DNA of 64,000 nt from NCBI GenBank assembly GCA_007833815.1, contig CP033464.1, forward strand, positions 3,652,001 through 3,716,000. The letters run 5' to 3'. This document shows, piece by piece, positions 48,853 to 59,239 of the stretch. Made by a program: the position numbers and the translations under genes. The number at the start of each line of letters is the position of its first letter. Within the stretch, counting starts at the first letter, position 1. Origin of the DNA: Brevibacillus laterosporus. Lineage in GTDB: Bacteria; Bacillota; Bacilli; Brevibacillales; Brevibacillaceae. Below the pieces are notes generated by a model. It saw only the letters and a program-made list of their open reading frames with translations. It was not told the origin of the DNA and made no database searches.

Positions 48853-49515
48853 ATGACTAACCTTATCGTAGAAAGCAGATGGGTGCTTCTCATTGTAGCC
48901 GAAATCACATTTTGGCTACTATTTCTTTCTTTCTTACTATTTCGTTATTTGTTTCAAAAGAGTTATGCTTCAAAGATTTCATTGGTACTCCTTTTGCTAA
49001 ATGAAATTTGGATTATTGGATTAGGTATTATAGATTACATACAAACAGGTGTATTTTCTATTTACCAAATTGTTATTGGTATCCTCCTTCTATACGCAGT
49101 CACGTATGGAAAACAAGATGCAATAAAGGTGGACATGTTCCTTCGTAGAAAAATAGCAGCCTGGAAAGGTGAGCCCTGGCCTACATTATCGGAGGATATT
49201 GCTTACCTTAAAAATCAACTCTATGGATGGGATCATACAAAAAAGGAACTTATCGGTTTTGCCAAGCACGCGTTGCTCTTCGCATTTGCACATCTATCTG
49301 TATTTATCTATCTCTGGGTGGTAAACCAAGATGTAATGCCAGCTGAGCTTTCCTTATTAGATAAAGGAAAGTGGATTATCGCCACTTTTACAAGTATGAA
49401 GCAACTAAATGCTGCGAGTGGTATTTGGTCAACCATTCTATTCATTGATGGTCTCATTACTTCTTCTTATATCTTCTCCCCCAAAAAACCTACAAAGAAT
49501 AATGAGAACATGTGA
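48853..49515 (+). CDS. Small integral membrane protein of unknown function
   Basis: About 220 aa from ATG 48853, placed 8 nt after AGGAG; in-frame GTG 48844 and ATG 48847 would overlap that RBS. I see four or five hydrophobic segments: about 7-30 (VLLIVAEITFWLLFLSFLLF), 38-57, 63-80, 138-160 (LLFAFAHLSVFIYLWVV) and a weaker one near 192-208. A polar stretch between the third and fourth contains KVDMFLRRKIAAWKGEPWP. No catalytic motif is recognised. It is a single gene pointing toward the convergent PKS operon, 130 bp away, with a terminator between. Confidence 0.75.
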   Translation: MTNLIVESRWVLLIVAEITFWLLFLSFLLFRYLFQKSYASKISLVLLLLNEIWIIGLGIIDYIQTGVFSIYQIVIGILLLYAVTYGKQDAIKVDMFLRRKIAAWKGEPWPTLSEDIAYLKNQLYGWDHTKKELIGFAKHALLFAFAHLSVFIYLWVVNQDVMPAELSLLDKGKWIIATFTSMKQLNAASGIWSTILFIDGLITSSYIFSPKKPTKNNENM

Positions 49516-49577
49516 AAATTTATAATCTGATTATGTCAACATTCAGTAGTCGGAAAATTCGATTATTATTTCTAAAA

Positions 49578-49617
49578 AAGCTATTCCTAGGTAGATAATC
49601 TACTGTCGGAATAGCTT
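49578..49617 (-). terminator. Terminator of the NRPS/PKS operon
   Basis: On the minus strand AAGCTATTCC (49617-49608) pairs with GGAATAGCTT (49587-49578), followed by TTTTTAG. It lies 29 bp after the stop of the last PKS gene, so that gene really is the end of the operon. Confidence 0.85.
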
Positions 49618-49645
49618 CTTCTAATTCATATACGCTTTTCTCTGC

Positions 49646-52600
49646 TTACCCTGCATTCCCAACTGAAGAGTGAGTACCTGTTTTGGAATCGATGTAGGTT
49701 GCCATTTCCGCAACGTTTGCATATGAGAACATATCTGATATGTCCACAATACCTGGGAATTCTACATTAATATAGCTTAACAACTCCGTCGCCATGATAG
49801 AATCTCCACCTAGTGCATTGAAGTTTTCATAGATATCGATCACGTCCAAATCCAGACCCTGAGCATAGATGAATGCGATTTTTTGCTCTGTAGCTGTATA
49901 TTCGTCTTCTCCTTTACCTGTTAGGAGAATTTCTTCGATGCTACGCTTTTTCGCCTTTCCTTTCTCTGCTTGGTTGGCTGATTGGCTACGATAATTAGAT
50001 AGTTCCAGCTTAATCTGCGGAGACATCTGCATTGGAACTTGGCTTTCTATAGAAGACAGTAATCCTATATTGAGTTCACCAGGAATTACATTGCTTAAGT
50101 GTAAACTAATGACCTCATCAAAAATATGGAAGGCAAATTCATTTGGAATAGATTTAAACATAGCGAATTCTTCCGATATATTGAAGTCAACAGCCATACC
50201 AACTTCTTTCCATCCTGGCCAATTAATTGCACTTGTAGGCTTCCCTAGACTTGTTCTGTAATGAGCAAAGGAGTCCAGAAAAGAGTTAGCCGCTGTATAA
50301 TCTCCTTGGCCTCTTGAACCAAACAAAGTGGTCATAGACGAGAAGGCAACAAAGAAGTCTAAGTTATCTTCTCTTGTGAGACGATCTAACAACCATGTTC
50401 CATTTATCTTCGGTTTGAGAACTTCTTCAAAAGCACTTCTCTCTTTTAAAATAAGGAATCCGTCCCCTGCTACACCTGCACCATGAAGAATACCGTGAAT
50501 GCTACCAAAACGCTCACGAATATCTGTAAGAACAGAAGAAAGTACATTTTCGTTGCAAATGTCTACTGAATAGCATTGTACTTTTGTACCTGCTTCTTCT
50601 ATTTGCTTCAGCTTCAATAATCTTGACACCAGCTTTGGATTTTCATTTTGATTGATAATTTCTTCCCAATCCTCACGTGCAGGTATAGATGAACGATTCA
50701 GAAGGCAAATATTTTTTGCTCCTCTAGCAGCCAAATGTGCCGTCATTGCCATACCAATACCACCCATTCCCCCAGTAATGATATAGGCACCCTGATCGTT
50801 AATAGGAGTCGCAGTATGGGTTGGTTGATTTACATTCATACGATCGAATTGTTCAATATAACGTCTGTTATCTCGGAATGCCGTACGGAATTGAGTTTCT
50901 GTAGCATATAATTCTTTAACCACTTGATGAAGTGATTCGTGATCCATGTCAATGCTACGGCATAACAGATTAGGGAACTCTTGAGCCACTACTTTAGCCA
51001 ATCCCAGAAGTGCTGCATTGTGTGGATGAATCATTTCTTCCTTTTCAGCAATTTGATAAGCATAGTCTGTCATTACTACCAAATCCACTGTATTTTTTAG
51101 TTTACTTGCTACAGTAGCACGCGAAAGATTAAACAAGCTAGTAACACCTTTATCTACATTGTTTTGTAGCTCAGTATAACTTTGTAGATCCCTATCTCCA
51201 TTAACAGAGAAAAGGTGCAAAATTTGATCAATTTTTATATCCTGTAGCTCTTCGAAAAGCTTCATATAACTTTCTTCCGATACATCAATCTGATAATGCT
51301 GCTCATCAAGCTTTTGATATCCGCTTCCTAGCTCAACCTCAATAAAGGTAGTCTTTGAATCGGTCATAGCAGCTATTAGTTTTTCGGCAAACCCGACGGA
51401 ATCTTTTAAAACGACGACATTTTTCTGTTTTGGTTCATACTGCTCTGCTGCCCTTTCCTCCTGCACCCATTTCGCCTGATAATAGTGATTCTTATTGATT
51501 TCTTTTAATGCACTTGCTTGTACCTTTTTGATTGTATATTCTTCTATTTCAGCAAAAGCATTGCCCTGCTCATCAAAGAGGGATATATCGAAGCTAAGAG
51601 TCTCCAAGCTTTTGGAACCCTTGTCTTTTTTGCGAATATGCGTATAAAATAGAGAAGGCATTGGGCCGTAAATTTTTACGCTCTTGTAAGAAAGAGGCAA
51701 ATATAACCCATCCCCAAACGTTTGGGTGGCCGCATTTACTGCATTGTCCAACATACCAGGATGCAATTTGTATAGAATCAAGTCATTTTGGCATTGTTGT
51801 GGAATGCGTAGTTCGGCAAATACATCTTTCTCTGCACGTGCTACATAGTCCACATTAAGCCATCTAGGTCCAAATCTGACGCGATTGTTGGAGAAACTAT
51901 CATTTTCAACAATCAATTGATGCATATCTGGTCGCTGACGAATTTCTGTTGGAGAATGGGTGATATGATTTGGTTCTGACAAAGGAACAATTTTAACCTG
52001 TGTATGGATCGTCCAACTATCTTTAAGAGTTCCATCCTCTTCGCAATCTTGGCTTGTTACCGTTAGTTTTAAGTACTCTTTTTCTTTCTGGACGAGAAAA
52101 TGAATTTCTCTATCTTCATTCTCTTTTACCACGATTGGTGTAAGGAACACTACATCTGTCAGCTCAATATTGCCTTCATAGTACCTACTAGCTAATTCTC
52201 TAGCAATTTCTAAATAGGCAACACCTGGAACAATCGAGACCCCAAACAAGACGTGATCACTTAACTCCCACTGTTTGTTTACATTTAATTTGACTGTATA
52301 TATATCTTGAAAGATAGATTTTATTAAGCAGCCCTCTACTAACGGGTGTGGGTATTCAGTTGTATTTTGAACCTGGTTGTTTTTTAATTTAGAGACTTTT
52401 ATTTCTCCCCAATAAGGTATTTTTTCAAAAGGATAGACTGGTAAAGTAATACGTTGCAGTTTTTTACCCTCATACAATTTATTCCAATCCACACTTGCTC
52501 CTGCGGTATAGAGCGTAGCAAGATGATGAAGGTTCCTAGAATTCTCTGTTATATTGACACCCACTAGTTGTTGCAAGAGATTGTTTACTTCACTCGTCAT

Positions 52601-54427
52601 CTCACGTTTCTGAATCTCTGAAATTTCATAATCATCTTTATCTTTTTTCTTATCTGAAACAACCTTATGTCTTGCAAAGTAGATCCCATTTTCTTGTATT
52701 TCGTTTACTCCATTAGCTAAAATACCAGCTATTTTTTGTTTAAATTCCTGTAAGCTGCTTACAATGAACACTAATCGATACTCATAATGTCCTCTACCTG
52801 TATTAGCTGTATATGCCAACTGCTCTAAGTCAATTGTAGTATTTATTTCTAGGAAATTTTGGTATTTTTTTACCCAATCCATAATGACATTTTCACTCTT
52901 ACCTGATAGAGCAATGATTTGTGGTTGTATCGTTTTTTCTGTTTTGTTCGCTACCTTAGGAGCTTCTTCTAATAAGACATGCAAATTTGTACCACTAAAA
53001 CCAAATGCGCTAACTCCTGCACGTCTAGGAACCTCTCCTTCTGTCCAATCTTGTAACTGATCTACCACATATAAAGGTGAATCCACAAAATTAATATGAG
53101 GGTTTGGTTCTTCAAAATGTAAGCTTGCAGGTAGTTTCTTATTTTGTAAGGCTAATGCAATCTTCATGATTCCAGCGATACCAGAAGCACCGACAAGATG
53201 TCCCATGTTTGTTTTTACTGAACCAATCCCGCAGAATTGCTTTTTGTCCGTGTATCTTTTAAAAGCATTGGTTAAACCTTTGAATTCAATGGGGTCACCC
53301 AAAATAGTTCCCGTACCATGTGCTTCTACATAATTGACAGTCTCAGGATTGATTCCCGCTTGCTCCCATGCTTTAACAATCACGTCTTCTTGAGCTAATG
53401 GATTTGGAGAAGTAATACCATTAGAGGCCCCGTCATTATTAGCTGCTGTAGATTTGATTACAGCATAAACGTTATCTCCATCAGCTATCGCTTGTGTAAG
53501 AGGTTTAAGCAAGAGAGTAGCAATTCCTTCTCCAAAAACAGTTCCTGTAGATTTACGATCGAACGTTCGAACGGTGTTATCACTAGATGAAACAGAGTCG
53601 ACCATTGTTTCATCATCATTATCACTTTTTCCTTGAGCGGAAGAGCCAAGAGAAATTCCGCCTGCTATAGCCATTTCACATTCTTTTAATCGTAACGCCT
53701 GGCAAGCTTCGTGAACTGCCATTAATCCAGAGGAGCAAGCCGTGTCTAAAACCATACTTGGTCCGCGCAGATTATATAGGTAATTTAGACGGCTCGCCAA
53801 TATGCCATGCCATGTTCCTGTTAAGGTATGAGCGTCCTCTTCGGTGATGTATCGATAGTATGTTCCACCTGACGTACAATCCTTACCTACATACACGCCC
53901 GTATTGGTATTGCGGATCATATTTTCGCTATATCCAGCATCTTCTATAGCACTCCAAGCTGATTCTAAGAATAAACGATGCGCGGGATCCATAGATTTAG
54001 CTTCTCTTGGCTGAATGCCAAAGAACTTGGCATCAAACATCTCGACATCTTTAATGTAACCAGCCACTACCCCTTTCTGCTCGTTTTCCTCATCTGTTTC
54101 TAAGCTTATACCTAGAAACTCCGCATAGTGAGCATTCTTACTTAAGGGAGTAAAGAATTTTTTTCGTTCTGTCGGATATTTAATCATACATACTTTTTCA
54201 TTTTCTAAATTACTCCAGTACTCACTAGGGGAATCGCACTCAGCAAATTTACAACTCATTCCAATAATCGCAATGTCATTATCATTCTCACTTTTGTTTT
54301 GTTCCTGTTCCTGTTCTTGTTCGTACAATTCCATCAATAAATTTTTTGCTTCCTGTTGAGACAAATGTTGATTAGCAAATTGACTAATTATATACTCTTT
54401 TAGCTTTTCCAAATCCTCAGCTCCCAT
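49646..54427 (-). CDS. Trans-AT PKS module KS-DH-KR-ACP (second PKS gene)
   Basis: About 1593 aa. An N-terminal helical docking segment (1-45, ending in a run of EQ repeats) precedes the ketosynthase (about 50-480) with DTACSSG (Cys near 230), EAHGTGT and NMGHL. A linker then replaces an AT domain and ends in the post-KS motif LPVYPFEK. The dehydratase has HVLFGVSIVP (His near 725) and LDNAVN (Asp near 894). The ketoreductase has TGGMGGIG near 1220 and GDYTAAN (Tyr near 1376). The ACP has GGDSIMA (Ser near 1542). The module would add a malonyl unit and leave a double bond. No TE follows and the C-terminus is ordinary. I preferred ATG 54427 over TTG 54433; neither has a strong RBS, so coupling to the upstream gene 21 bp away is likely. 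Confidence 0.93.
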   Translation of the reverse strand: MGAEDLEKLKEYIISQFANQHLSQQEAKNLLMELYEQEQEQEQNKSENDNDIAIIGMSCKFAECDSPSEYWSNLENEKVCMIKYPTERKKFFTPLSKNAHYAEFLGISLETDEENEQKGVVAGYIKDVEMFDAKFFGIQPREAKSMDPAHRLFLESAWSAIEDAGYSENMIRNTNTGVYVGKDCTSGGTYYRYITEEDAHTLTGTWHGILASRLNYLYNLRGPSMVLDTACSSGLMAVHEACQALRLKECEMAIAGGISLGSSAQGKSDNDDETMVDSVSSSDNTVRTFDRKSTGTVFGEGIATLLLKPLTQAIADGDNVYAVIKSTAANNDGASNGITSPNPLAQEDVIVKAWEQAGINPETVNYVEAHGTGTILGDPIEFKGLTNAFKRYTDKKQFCGIGSVKTNMGHLVGASGIAGIMKIALALQNKKLPASLHFEEPNPHINFVDSPLYVVDQLQDWTEGEVPRRAGVSAFGFSGTNLHVLLEEAPKVANKTEKTIQPQIIALSGKSENVIMDWVKKYQNFLEINTTIDLEQLAYTANTGRGHYEYRLVFIVSSLQEFKQKIAGILANGVNEIQENGIYFARHKVVSDKKKDKDDYEISEIQKREMTSEVNNLLQQLVGVNITENSRNLHHLATLYTAGASVDWNKLYEGKKLQRITLPVYPFEKIPYWGEIKVSKLKNNQVQNTTEYPHPLVEGCLIKSIFQDIYTVKLNVNKQWELSDHVLFGVSIVPGVAYLEIARELASRYYEGNIELTDVVFLTPIVVKENEDREIHFLVQKEKEYLKLTVTSQDCEEDGTLKDSWTIHTQVKIVPLSEPNHITHSPTEIRQRPDMHQLIVENDSFSNNRVRFGPRWLNVDYVARAEKDVFAELRIPQQCQNDLILYKLHPGMLDNAVNAATQTFGDGLYLPLSYKSVKIYGPMPSLFYTHIRKKDKGSKSLETLSFDISLFDEQGNAFAEIEEYTIKKVQASALKEINKNHYYQAKWVQEERAAEQYEPKQKNVVVLKDSVGFAEKLIAAMTDSKTTFIEVELGSGYQKLDEQHYQIDVSEESYMKLFEELQDIKIDQILHLFSVNGDRDLQSYTELQNNVDKGVTSLFNLSRATVASKLKNTVDLVVMTDYAYQIAEKEEMIHPHNAALLGLAKVVAQEFPNLLCRSIDMDHESLHQVVKELYATETQFRTAFRDNRRYIEQFDRMNVNQPTHTATPINDQGAYIITGGMGGIGMAMTAHLAARGAKNICLLNRSSIPAREDWEEIINQNENPKLVSRLLKLKQIEEAGTKVQCYSVDICNENVLSSVLTDIRERFGSIHGILHGAGVAGDGFLILKERSAFEEVLKPKINGTWLLDRLTREDNLDFFVAFSSMTTLFGSRGQGDYTAANSFLDSFAHYRTSLGKPTSAINWPGWKEVGMAVDFNISEEFAMFKSIPNEFAFHIFDEVISLHLSNVIPGELNIGLLSSIESQVPMQMSPQIKLELSNYRSQSANQAEKGKAKKRSIEEILLTGKGEDEYTATEQKIAFIYAQGLDLDVIDIYENFNALGGDSIMATELLSYINVEFPGIVDISDMFSYANVAEMATYIDSKTGTHSSVGNAG

Positions 54428-54448
54428 TTTCAAATAGATTCAAATGAT

Positions 54449-57400
54449 TTAGTCTTGAAGGCCAAGAGACACTTTTTGAAGTAGCAAATCAATATCTTTT
54501 TCAATATCTGCTTTGGCTATTCGCGTTGTCTGTACAGGTTTTTGTTTCTGATCAATAAACGCAGCCATCTCGACAATAGTGGCATAAATAAAGACATCCG
54601 TGATATCTAATAGTCCTGGGTATACTTTTTCCATTTCTTTGAGTAAATGAGAGGCTAGCAATGAGTCTCCCCCCAGCTCAAAAAACTTGTCATAGACATC
54701 TATTTCTGAGAGTCCTAAAACTTGACCCCAGAGTCTTGCTACTGTCTTTTCTGTTTCACTTAAACTAGCTTTATCCTTGCCAGTAATACTCAATTCAGTA
54801 TCACCTTTTCTTGAGTGCTCCTTTTCTTGAAGCTTAGTCTGTTCGATTGACTTTTGATCCAATCGATCTGTAAGAGACTTAGATAAGACAATAGGAAGTG
54901 CGTTCAAAGAAGGTATAATCATCTCATCATCCATTTGACCAATCATGATCCGATCCAATCGTTTTTTTATTACGTGGCCAAATGCCTCAATCCCATTTCT
55001 TGTTTGCAGAGGTACAAACATGCTTCGAGACAAGTGAACACCGTGATCAACTGCCATGCCTGTCTCGCTCCATCCAGACCAATTGATGGTTAAGGCAGGC
55101 TTTCCTAATCGATTACGATAGGCGGCAAATGAATCCTGATAAGCATTAGCAGCCGTATAGTCTGACTGTCCAGGTGCACCAAATACAGATGTTAGAGAAG
55201 AACAAAGGACGAAGAAATCTAAATGATCCTGTTTTGTTAAGCTATCAAGTAGCCACGTACCAAGGATTTTTGGCTTTACTACGTCGGTAAATACTCGTGC
55301 CTCTTTCTTGATCAAAAAACCATCACCAGCAAGACCTGCACAATGAATAATTCCGTTTATTTTGCCATAGGTTTGACGCATCTGTTGCAGCACATCTGCT
55401 AATCGTTCACCATTTGTCAAATCTACGCTGAAATAATCAACCGTTGAACCAGAGGCCTCTAGTTCTAAAATGGCTCTTATCATCCGAGTAATCTTGCCAT
55501 CCTTCTGACCGTTAAGAAAATCGCTCCATGTATTTCTATCAGGAAGAATTGTCCTACTTAACCAAGCTAAATGAACATCACTTTGAGAGGCAAGGTACTT
55601 ACTTAACTCAATTCCTATTCCACCTGAAGCTCCTGTAATTACATACACACCAGATGGATTTATGTGAAAATCAACATTCTCATGTTTATTTAGTGTGGTT
55701 TCAATAAACTCCTCTACGTATCGATCATCTTGACGATAAGCAACCGTGTAAGTCTTTTTCTTTTGTAGAATTTCCTGAAGAATGGTTTCTGCTTTGGTAT
55801 ATTCATCTACATCAATCGATCTTACCTGTAGATTGCTATATTCATGTTCAATTACTTTCCCTAATCCATACATAGATGCGTGGTGAGGATGTATCAACTG
55901 GTCATTTTGACTTACTGCATATCCAGTAGAAGATAGTAAAACAATATCTATTATTCTATTTATCTTTTGTCTGACAAGCTCTTTGGTTAAAGAGAACAGA
56001 CTCATTACCCCTTTATGAAGAGCTTGTTGCAACTCTTCTTCTTCCCTAATATCTTCTGAATGATCTATGTTCCACATATGAACGATTTGCGATACATGAT
56101 GCTGATTCATGATTTGAACCAATTGAATGTAATCATCTTCGTTATCAGAAATGGTTACCTTATGTTCGTCATGTTTGTAAAAGGATTTACCATACGTTAC
56201 TTCAATAACAGTCGTACCTTTTTCTTTTAACTTTTGAGCAATCGTTTCACTCTTATCACTTCGATCTGTAAATAACAATACAGACTGATGAAGAGTGGGA
56301 GCAAAATCAGCTAATGGCTCTTTAGACCATATTGTTTTGTGGTACAAACTAGTCTTACCTGACAGCTGATGCAATTTCGTTTGGAACTCATGGAACTTTT
56401 TAATGGTATAGTTTTCAATCTCTCCAATAATCACTCCCTGCTCATTTACAAGAGTAATATCAAAGGTTGCGATATCATTCGTTCCTTTACTTAAATCTTT
56501 CTTTTTCAAATAACTATAGAATCGACGAGGTATAGGTTGATAAAATCTTGCTTTTTCATAATGCAACGGTAGGAATAATCCTTCACCCATCGTGCCATTA
56601 GCAGCATTAACTGCTCCATCTAACAAGGACGGATATAAGAAATAATGTTCTAATTCATGGGCGGATTCGAGAGGAAATAGTAATTCTGCCATTACTTCAT
56701 CTTCTCCCAGATAGAGTTTGTGTATATTTCTCCATCTTTTCCCGGTTTGAACATGTGCCTCAGCTAACAGCTCATCATTAATTAGTAATGTAGTGATACT
56801 ATTTTTCTTTACTTGTTGAATGTCGAAGCTAGTCGAAATTTCTTTTGAGCGTGTGACTGGATAGATTTTTCCTTCTACATGTTTCGTCCATTGCCCCGTT
56901 TCTTTCGATTTACTAACAATTGCAAATTCCTGATGATCTTGTATTTTCTTTATAATGGTTTGAACTTCTATCATCTCATTAAAAGGAACAATCAATGGAG
57001 AAATAAACAAAATATCTTGTAGTTCAATATTTCTAGAACCAAGGATTTCTTTTCCCAACTCCGACGCTATTTCCAAATAGCAGGTTCCAGGTAGTATAGG
57101 GTATCCACCTAATACATGCTCCCGTAGCTCCCAATGTTTATCTGCGCTAAATTGGGTCGAATAGATGTTGATTTCCATAGAATCCACCAAGCATTGATCA
57201 ATGAGAGGGTGCATACCTTTTCTTACATCACCTGAATTACCCTGTTGAGCATATGAAGATGGTTTTCCTTGTCCTTCTACCCAACATCTGTGACGTGCAA
57301 ATGGATAAACAGGAGCGTGAACTCTTTTGATCCTCTTGTTCCTATGTAACAAATCCCATTCAATTTCAGCGCCCTCTACATAGAGCTGGCACAATTTCTC

Positions 57401-59224
57401 CCATTTCAATTGATTCCACTCTTTATGATTGTGCTGGATGAGTTGATTTGCTTCATAACTTTTTTTACGCTTCTCTTCTTCTGTTAACTCACCTGTTCCC
57501 CGGCTTTCTTTTTGATCCGATACGATTCGGTTCGTACCGTAAAAATAACCCGATTCATCTGTATCTCCAAGTCCATTTGTTGAGATGCTTGTAAGCAAAG
57601 AAGCTAATTGATCTTTTGTTTGTGCTAATAGAGCTACACGATATTGATAATGTCCTCTACCAGTCTGAGATGTATAACAAATATTTTTCAAATCTTTTCC
57701 AACATGTTCATGAAGGACGTATTGCTCGTACTGCTCAACCAATCGTTGCAATCCATCCTTATATTTAGCAGAGAGTGTGAGAATCTGGAACGAATCTTCT
57801 TCATTATCTATGAATGTGTCCATTTCTACAGGTGGTGCTTCTTCCAAAACCACATGAGCGTTGGTACCGCTTAATCCAAAGGAGCTCACACCACAACGCA
57901 GGGGCACTCCATCTGTTGTCCAGTCACACAACTGATCATTGATATATACGGGAGAAGTAATAAAAGAAATATTTCGATTAGGTTCTTGAAAATGCAGGTT
58001 TGGTGGTATTTTTTTGTGCTTGATTGCCAAAATAGCTTTGATAAGACCTGCAATACCTGCTGCCCCATCCAAATGACCAATATTGGTCTTAACTGAACCT
58101 ATCGCACAAAACTGTTGTTTATTCGTAAAACGCTGAAAAGCTCTTTCCAACCCATTGATCTCTACAGGATCACCTAATTTTGTTCCCGTTCCATGAGCTT
58201 CCATATAAGATATGGTTGCAGGATCTATGCCGGCGTCTTCCCAAGCTGCTACGATGACCTCTTCTTGGGCTACCGAGTTGGGCGCAGTTATCCCCAAAGA
58301 TTTACCATCTTGATTTATCGAGCTCCCCTTGATAACCGCATAGATGGAATCACCATCCTCCAAAGCTTTTTGCAAGGGTTTCAAGAGTACAACACCGGCA
58401 CCTTCTCCTCCACCAGTCCCAGTAGAACTACTATCAAAGCTTCGAGTTCTCCCGTCTGAGGAAGCTATTCCTATGTCCTCTGTTTCACTATTTTGACCAG
58501 GTATCAGTGTAAGTTTAACTCCACCTGCTAAAGCCATTTCACACTCGGAGTTTCGAATAGCTTGGCAAGCAAGATGAACAGCTGTCAGTGAAGATGAGCA
58601 AGCTGTATCTACGACGAGCGCTGGTCCTCTTAAATCAAGTAAGTTGCTAATTCTGCTTGCAATAATAGATTTGATGTTTCCAGGGACAGCTATGGTAAAC
58701 AATTTAGGATCTGCCACTTCAATAAATCGTAGATATTCATCTAGGGAAATATTGCAATGACCTACATAAACCCCTGTTTTGGTCCCTGCTAGTTTGTTTC
58801 CCCCATAACCTGCATCCTCAATGGCTGACCATACATTTTCTAAAAAAATTCGTTGATTAGGATCAATAAGATTGGATTCAGCCGGAGAGAGAGAAAATAA
58901 TTGATAGTCAAATCGGTCTATCTCTTCCAAATAAGCTTTCTCGATATAATTCTCAACAGAGGATGCAGATGAGCCTCCTTGCTTTACATAATTCTCTATT
59001 AATCTCCTACGCTCTTGAGAAAGGGGGCGGACGCCATCCTCTCCTTCCTCAAGCATGTTCCAAAATTCATCTTTATTTTTTGTATGCCCAAACGTGCAAG
59101 AAAGTCCGATGATAGCAATATCCTTTTTGGAAACACGTAAACTTGATTTTTCTTTGAATAAGGTATTTTCAGAAGTTGCCGATAATTTTATGTTATCAAA
59201 ATCTAAACGAAACTCTTTCACCAT
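54449..59224 (-). CDS. Trans-AT PKS module KS-DH-KR-ACP (first PKS gene)
   Basis: 1591 aa. Ketosynthase (about 35-460) with DTACSSS (Cys near 208), EAHGTGT and NIGHLDG; no AT, but the post-KS linker with APVYPFARHRCW is present. Dehydratase with HVLGGYPILPG (His near 702) and LLDGAVNA (Asp near 867). Ketoreductase with TGASGGIG near 1196, LCSSLTSVFG and SDYTAAN (Tyr near 1355). ACP with GGDSLLAS (Ser near 1519) and a C-terminal tail of about 70 residues. It follows the acyltransferase gene by 15 bp, and that enzyme probably loads it. ATG at 59224 lies behind GGGGGAGG. It is predicted to make one reduced, dehydrated two-carbon extension, perhaps on the aminoacyl starter from the NRPS at 60532. 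Confidence 0.93.
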   Translation of the reverse strand: MVKEFRLDFDNIKLSATSENTLFKEKSSLRVSKKDIAIIGLSCTFGHTKNKDEFWNMLEEGEDGVRPLSQERRRLIENYVKQGGSSASSVENYIEKAYLEEIDRFDYQLFSLSPAESNLIDPNQRIFLENVWSAIEDAGYGGNKLAGTKTGVYVGHCNISLDEYLRFIEVADPKLFTIAVPGNIKSIIASRISNLLDLRGPALVVDTACSSSLTAVHLACQAIRNSECEMALAGGVKLTLIPGQNSETEDIGIASSDGRTRSFDSSSTGTGGGEGAGVVLLKPLQKALEDGDSIYAVIKGSSINQDGKSLGITAPNSVAQEEVIVAAWEDAGIDPATISYMEAHGTGTKLGDPVEINGLERAFQRFTNKQQFCAIGSVKTNIGHLDGAAGIAGLIKAILAIKHKKIPPNLHFQEPNRNISFITSPVYINDQLCDWTTDGVPLRCGVSSFGLSGTNAHVVLEEAPPVEMDTFIDNEEDSFQILTLSAKYKDGLQRLVEQYEQYVLHEHVGKDLKNICYTSQTGRGHYQYRVALLAQTKDQLASLLTSISTNGLGDTDESGYFYGTNRIVSDQKESRGTGELTEEEKRKKSYEANQLIQHNHKEWNQLKWEKLCQLYVEGAEIEWDLLHRNKRIKRVHAPVYPFARHRCWVEGQGKPSSYAQQGNSGDVRKGMHPLIDQCLVDSMEINIYSTQFSADKHWELREHVLGGYPILPGTCYLEIASELGKEILGSRNIELQDILFISPLIVPFNEMIEVQTIIKKIQDHQEFAIVSKSKETGQWTKHVEGKIYPVTRSKEISTSFDIQQVKKNSITTLLINDELLAEAHVQTGKRWRNIHKLYLGEDEVMAELLFPLESAHELEHYFLYPSLLDGAVNAANGTMGEGLFLPLHYEKARFYQPIPRRFYSYLKKKDLSKGTNDIATFDITLVNEQGVIIGEIENYTIKKFHEFQTKLHQLSGKTSLYHKTIWSKEPLADFAPTLHQSVLLFTDRSDKSETIAQKLKEKGTTVIEVTYGKSFYKHDEHKVTISDNEDDYIQLVQIMNQHHVSQIVHMWNIDHSEDIREEEELQQALHKGVMSLFSLTKELVRQKINRIIDIVLLSSTGYAVSQNDQLIHPHHASMYGLGKVIEHEYSNLQVRSIDVDEYTKAETILQEILQKKKTYTVAYRQDDRYVEEFIETTLNKHENVDFHINPSGVYVITGASGGIGIELSKYLASQSDVHLAWLSRTILPDRNTWSDFLNGQKDGKITRMIRAILELEASGSTVDYFSVDLTNGERLADVLQQMRQTYGKINGIIHCAGLAGDGFLIKKEARVFTDVVKPKILGTWLLDSLTKQDHLDFFVLCSSLTSVFGAPGQSDYTAANAYQDSFAAYRNRLGKPALTINWSGWSETGMAVDHGVHLSRSMFVPLQTRNGIEAFGHVIKKRLDRIMIGQMDDEMIIPSLNALPIVLSKSLTDRLDQKSIEQTKLQEKEHSRKGDTELSITGKDKASLSETEKTVARLWGQVLGLSEIDVYDKFFELGGDSLLASHLLKEMEKVYPGLLDITDVFIYATIVEMAAFIDQKQKPVQTTRIAKADIEKDIDLLLQKVSLGLQD

Positions 59225-59239
59225 GCTCCTCCCCCGTCT

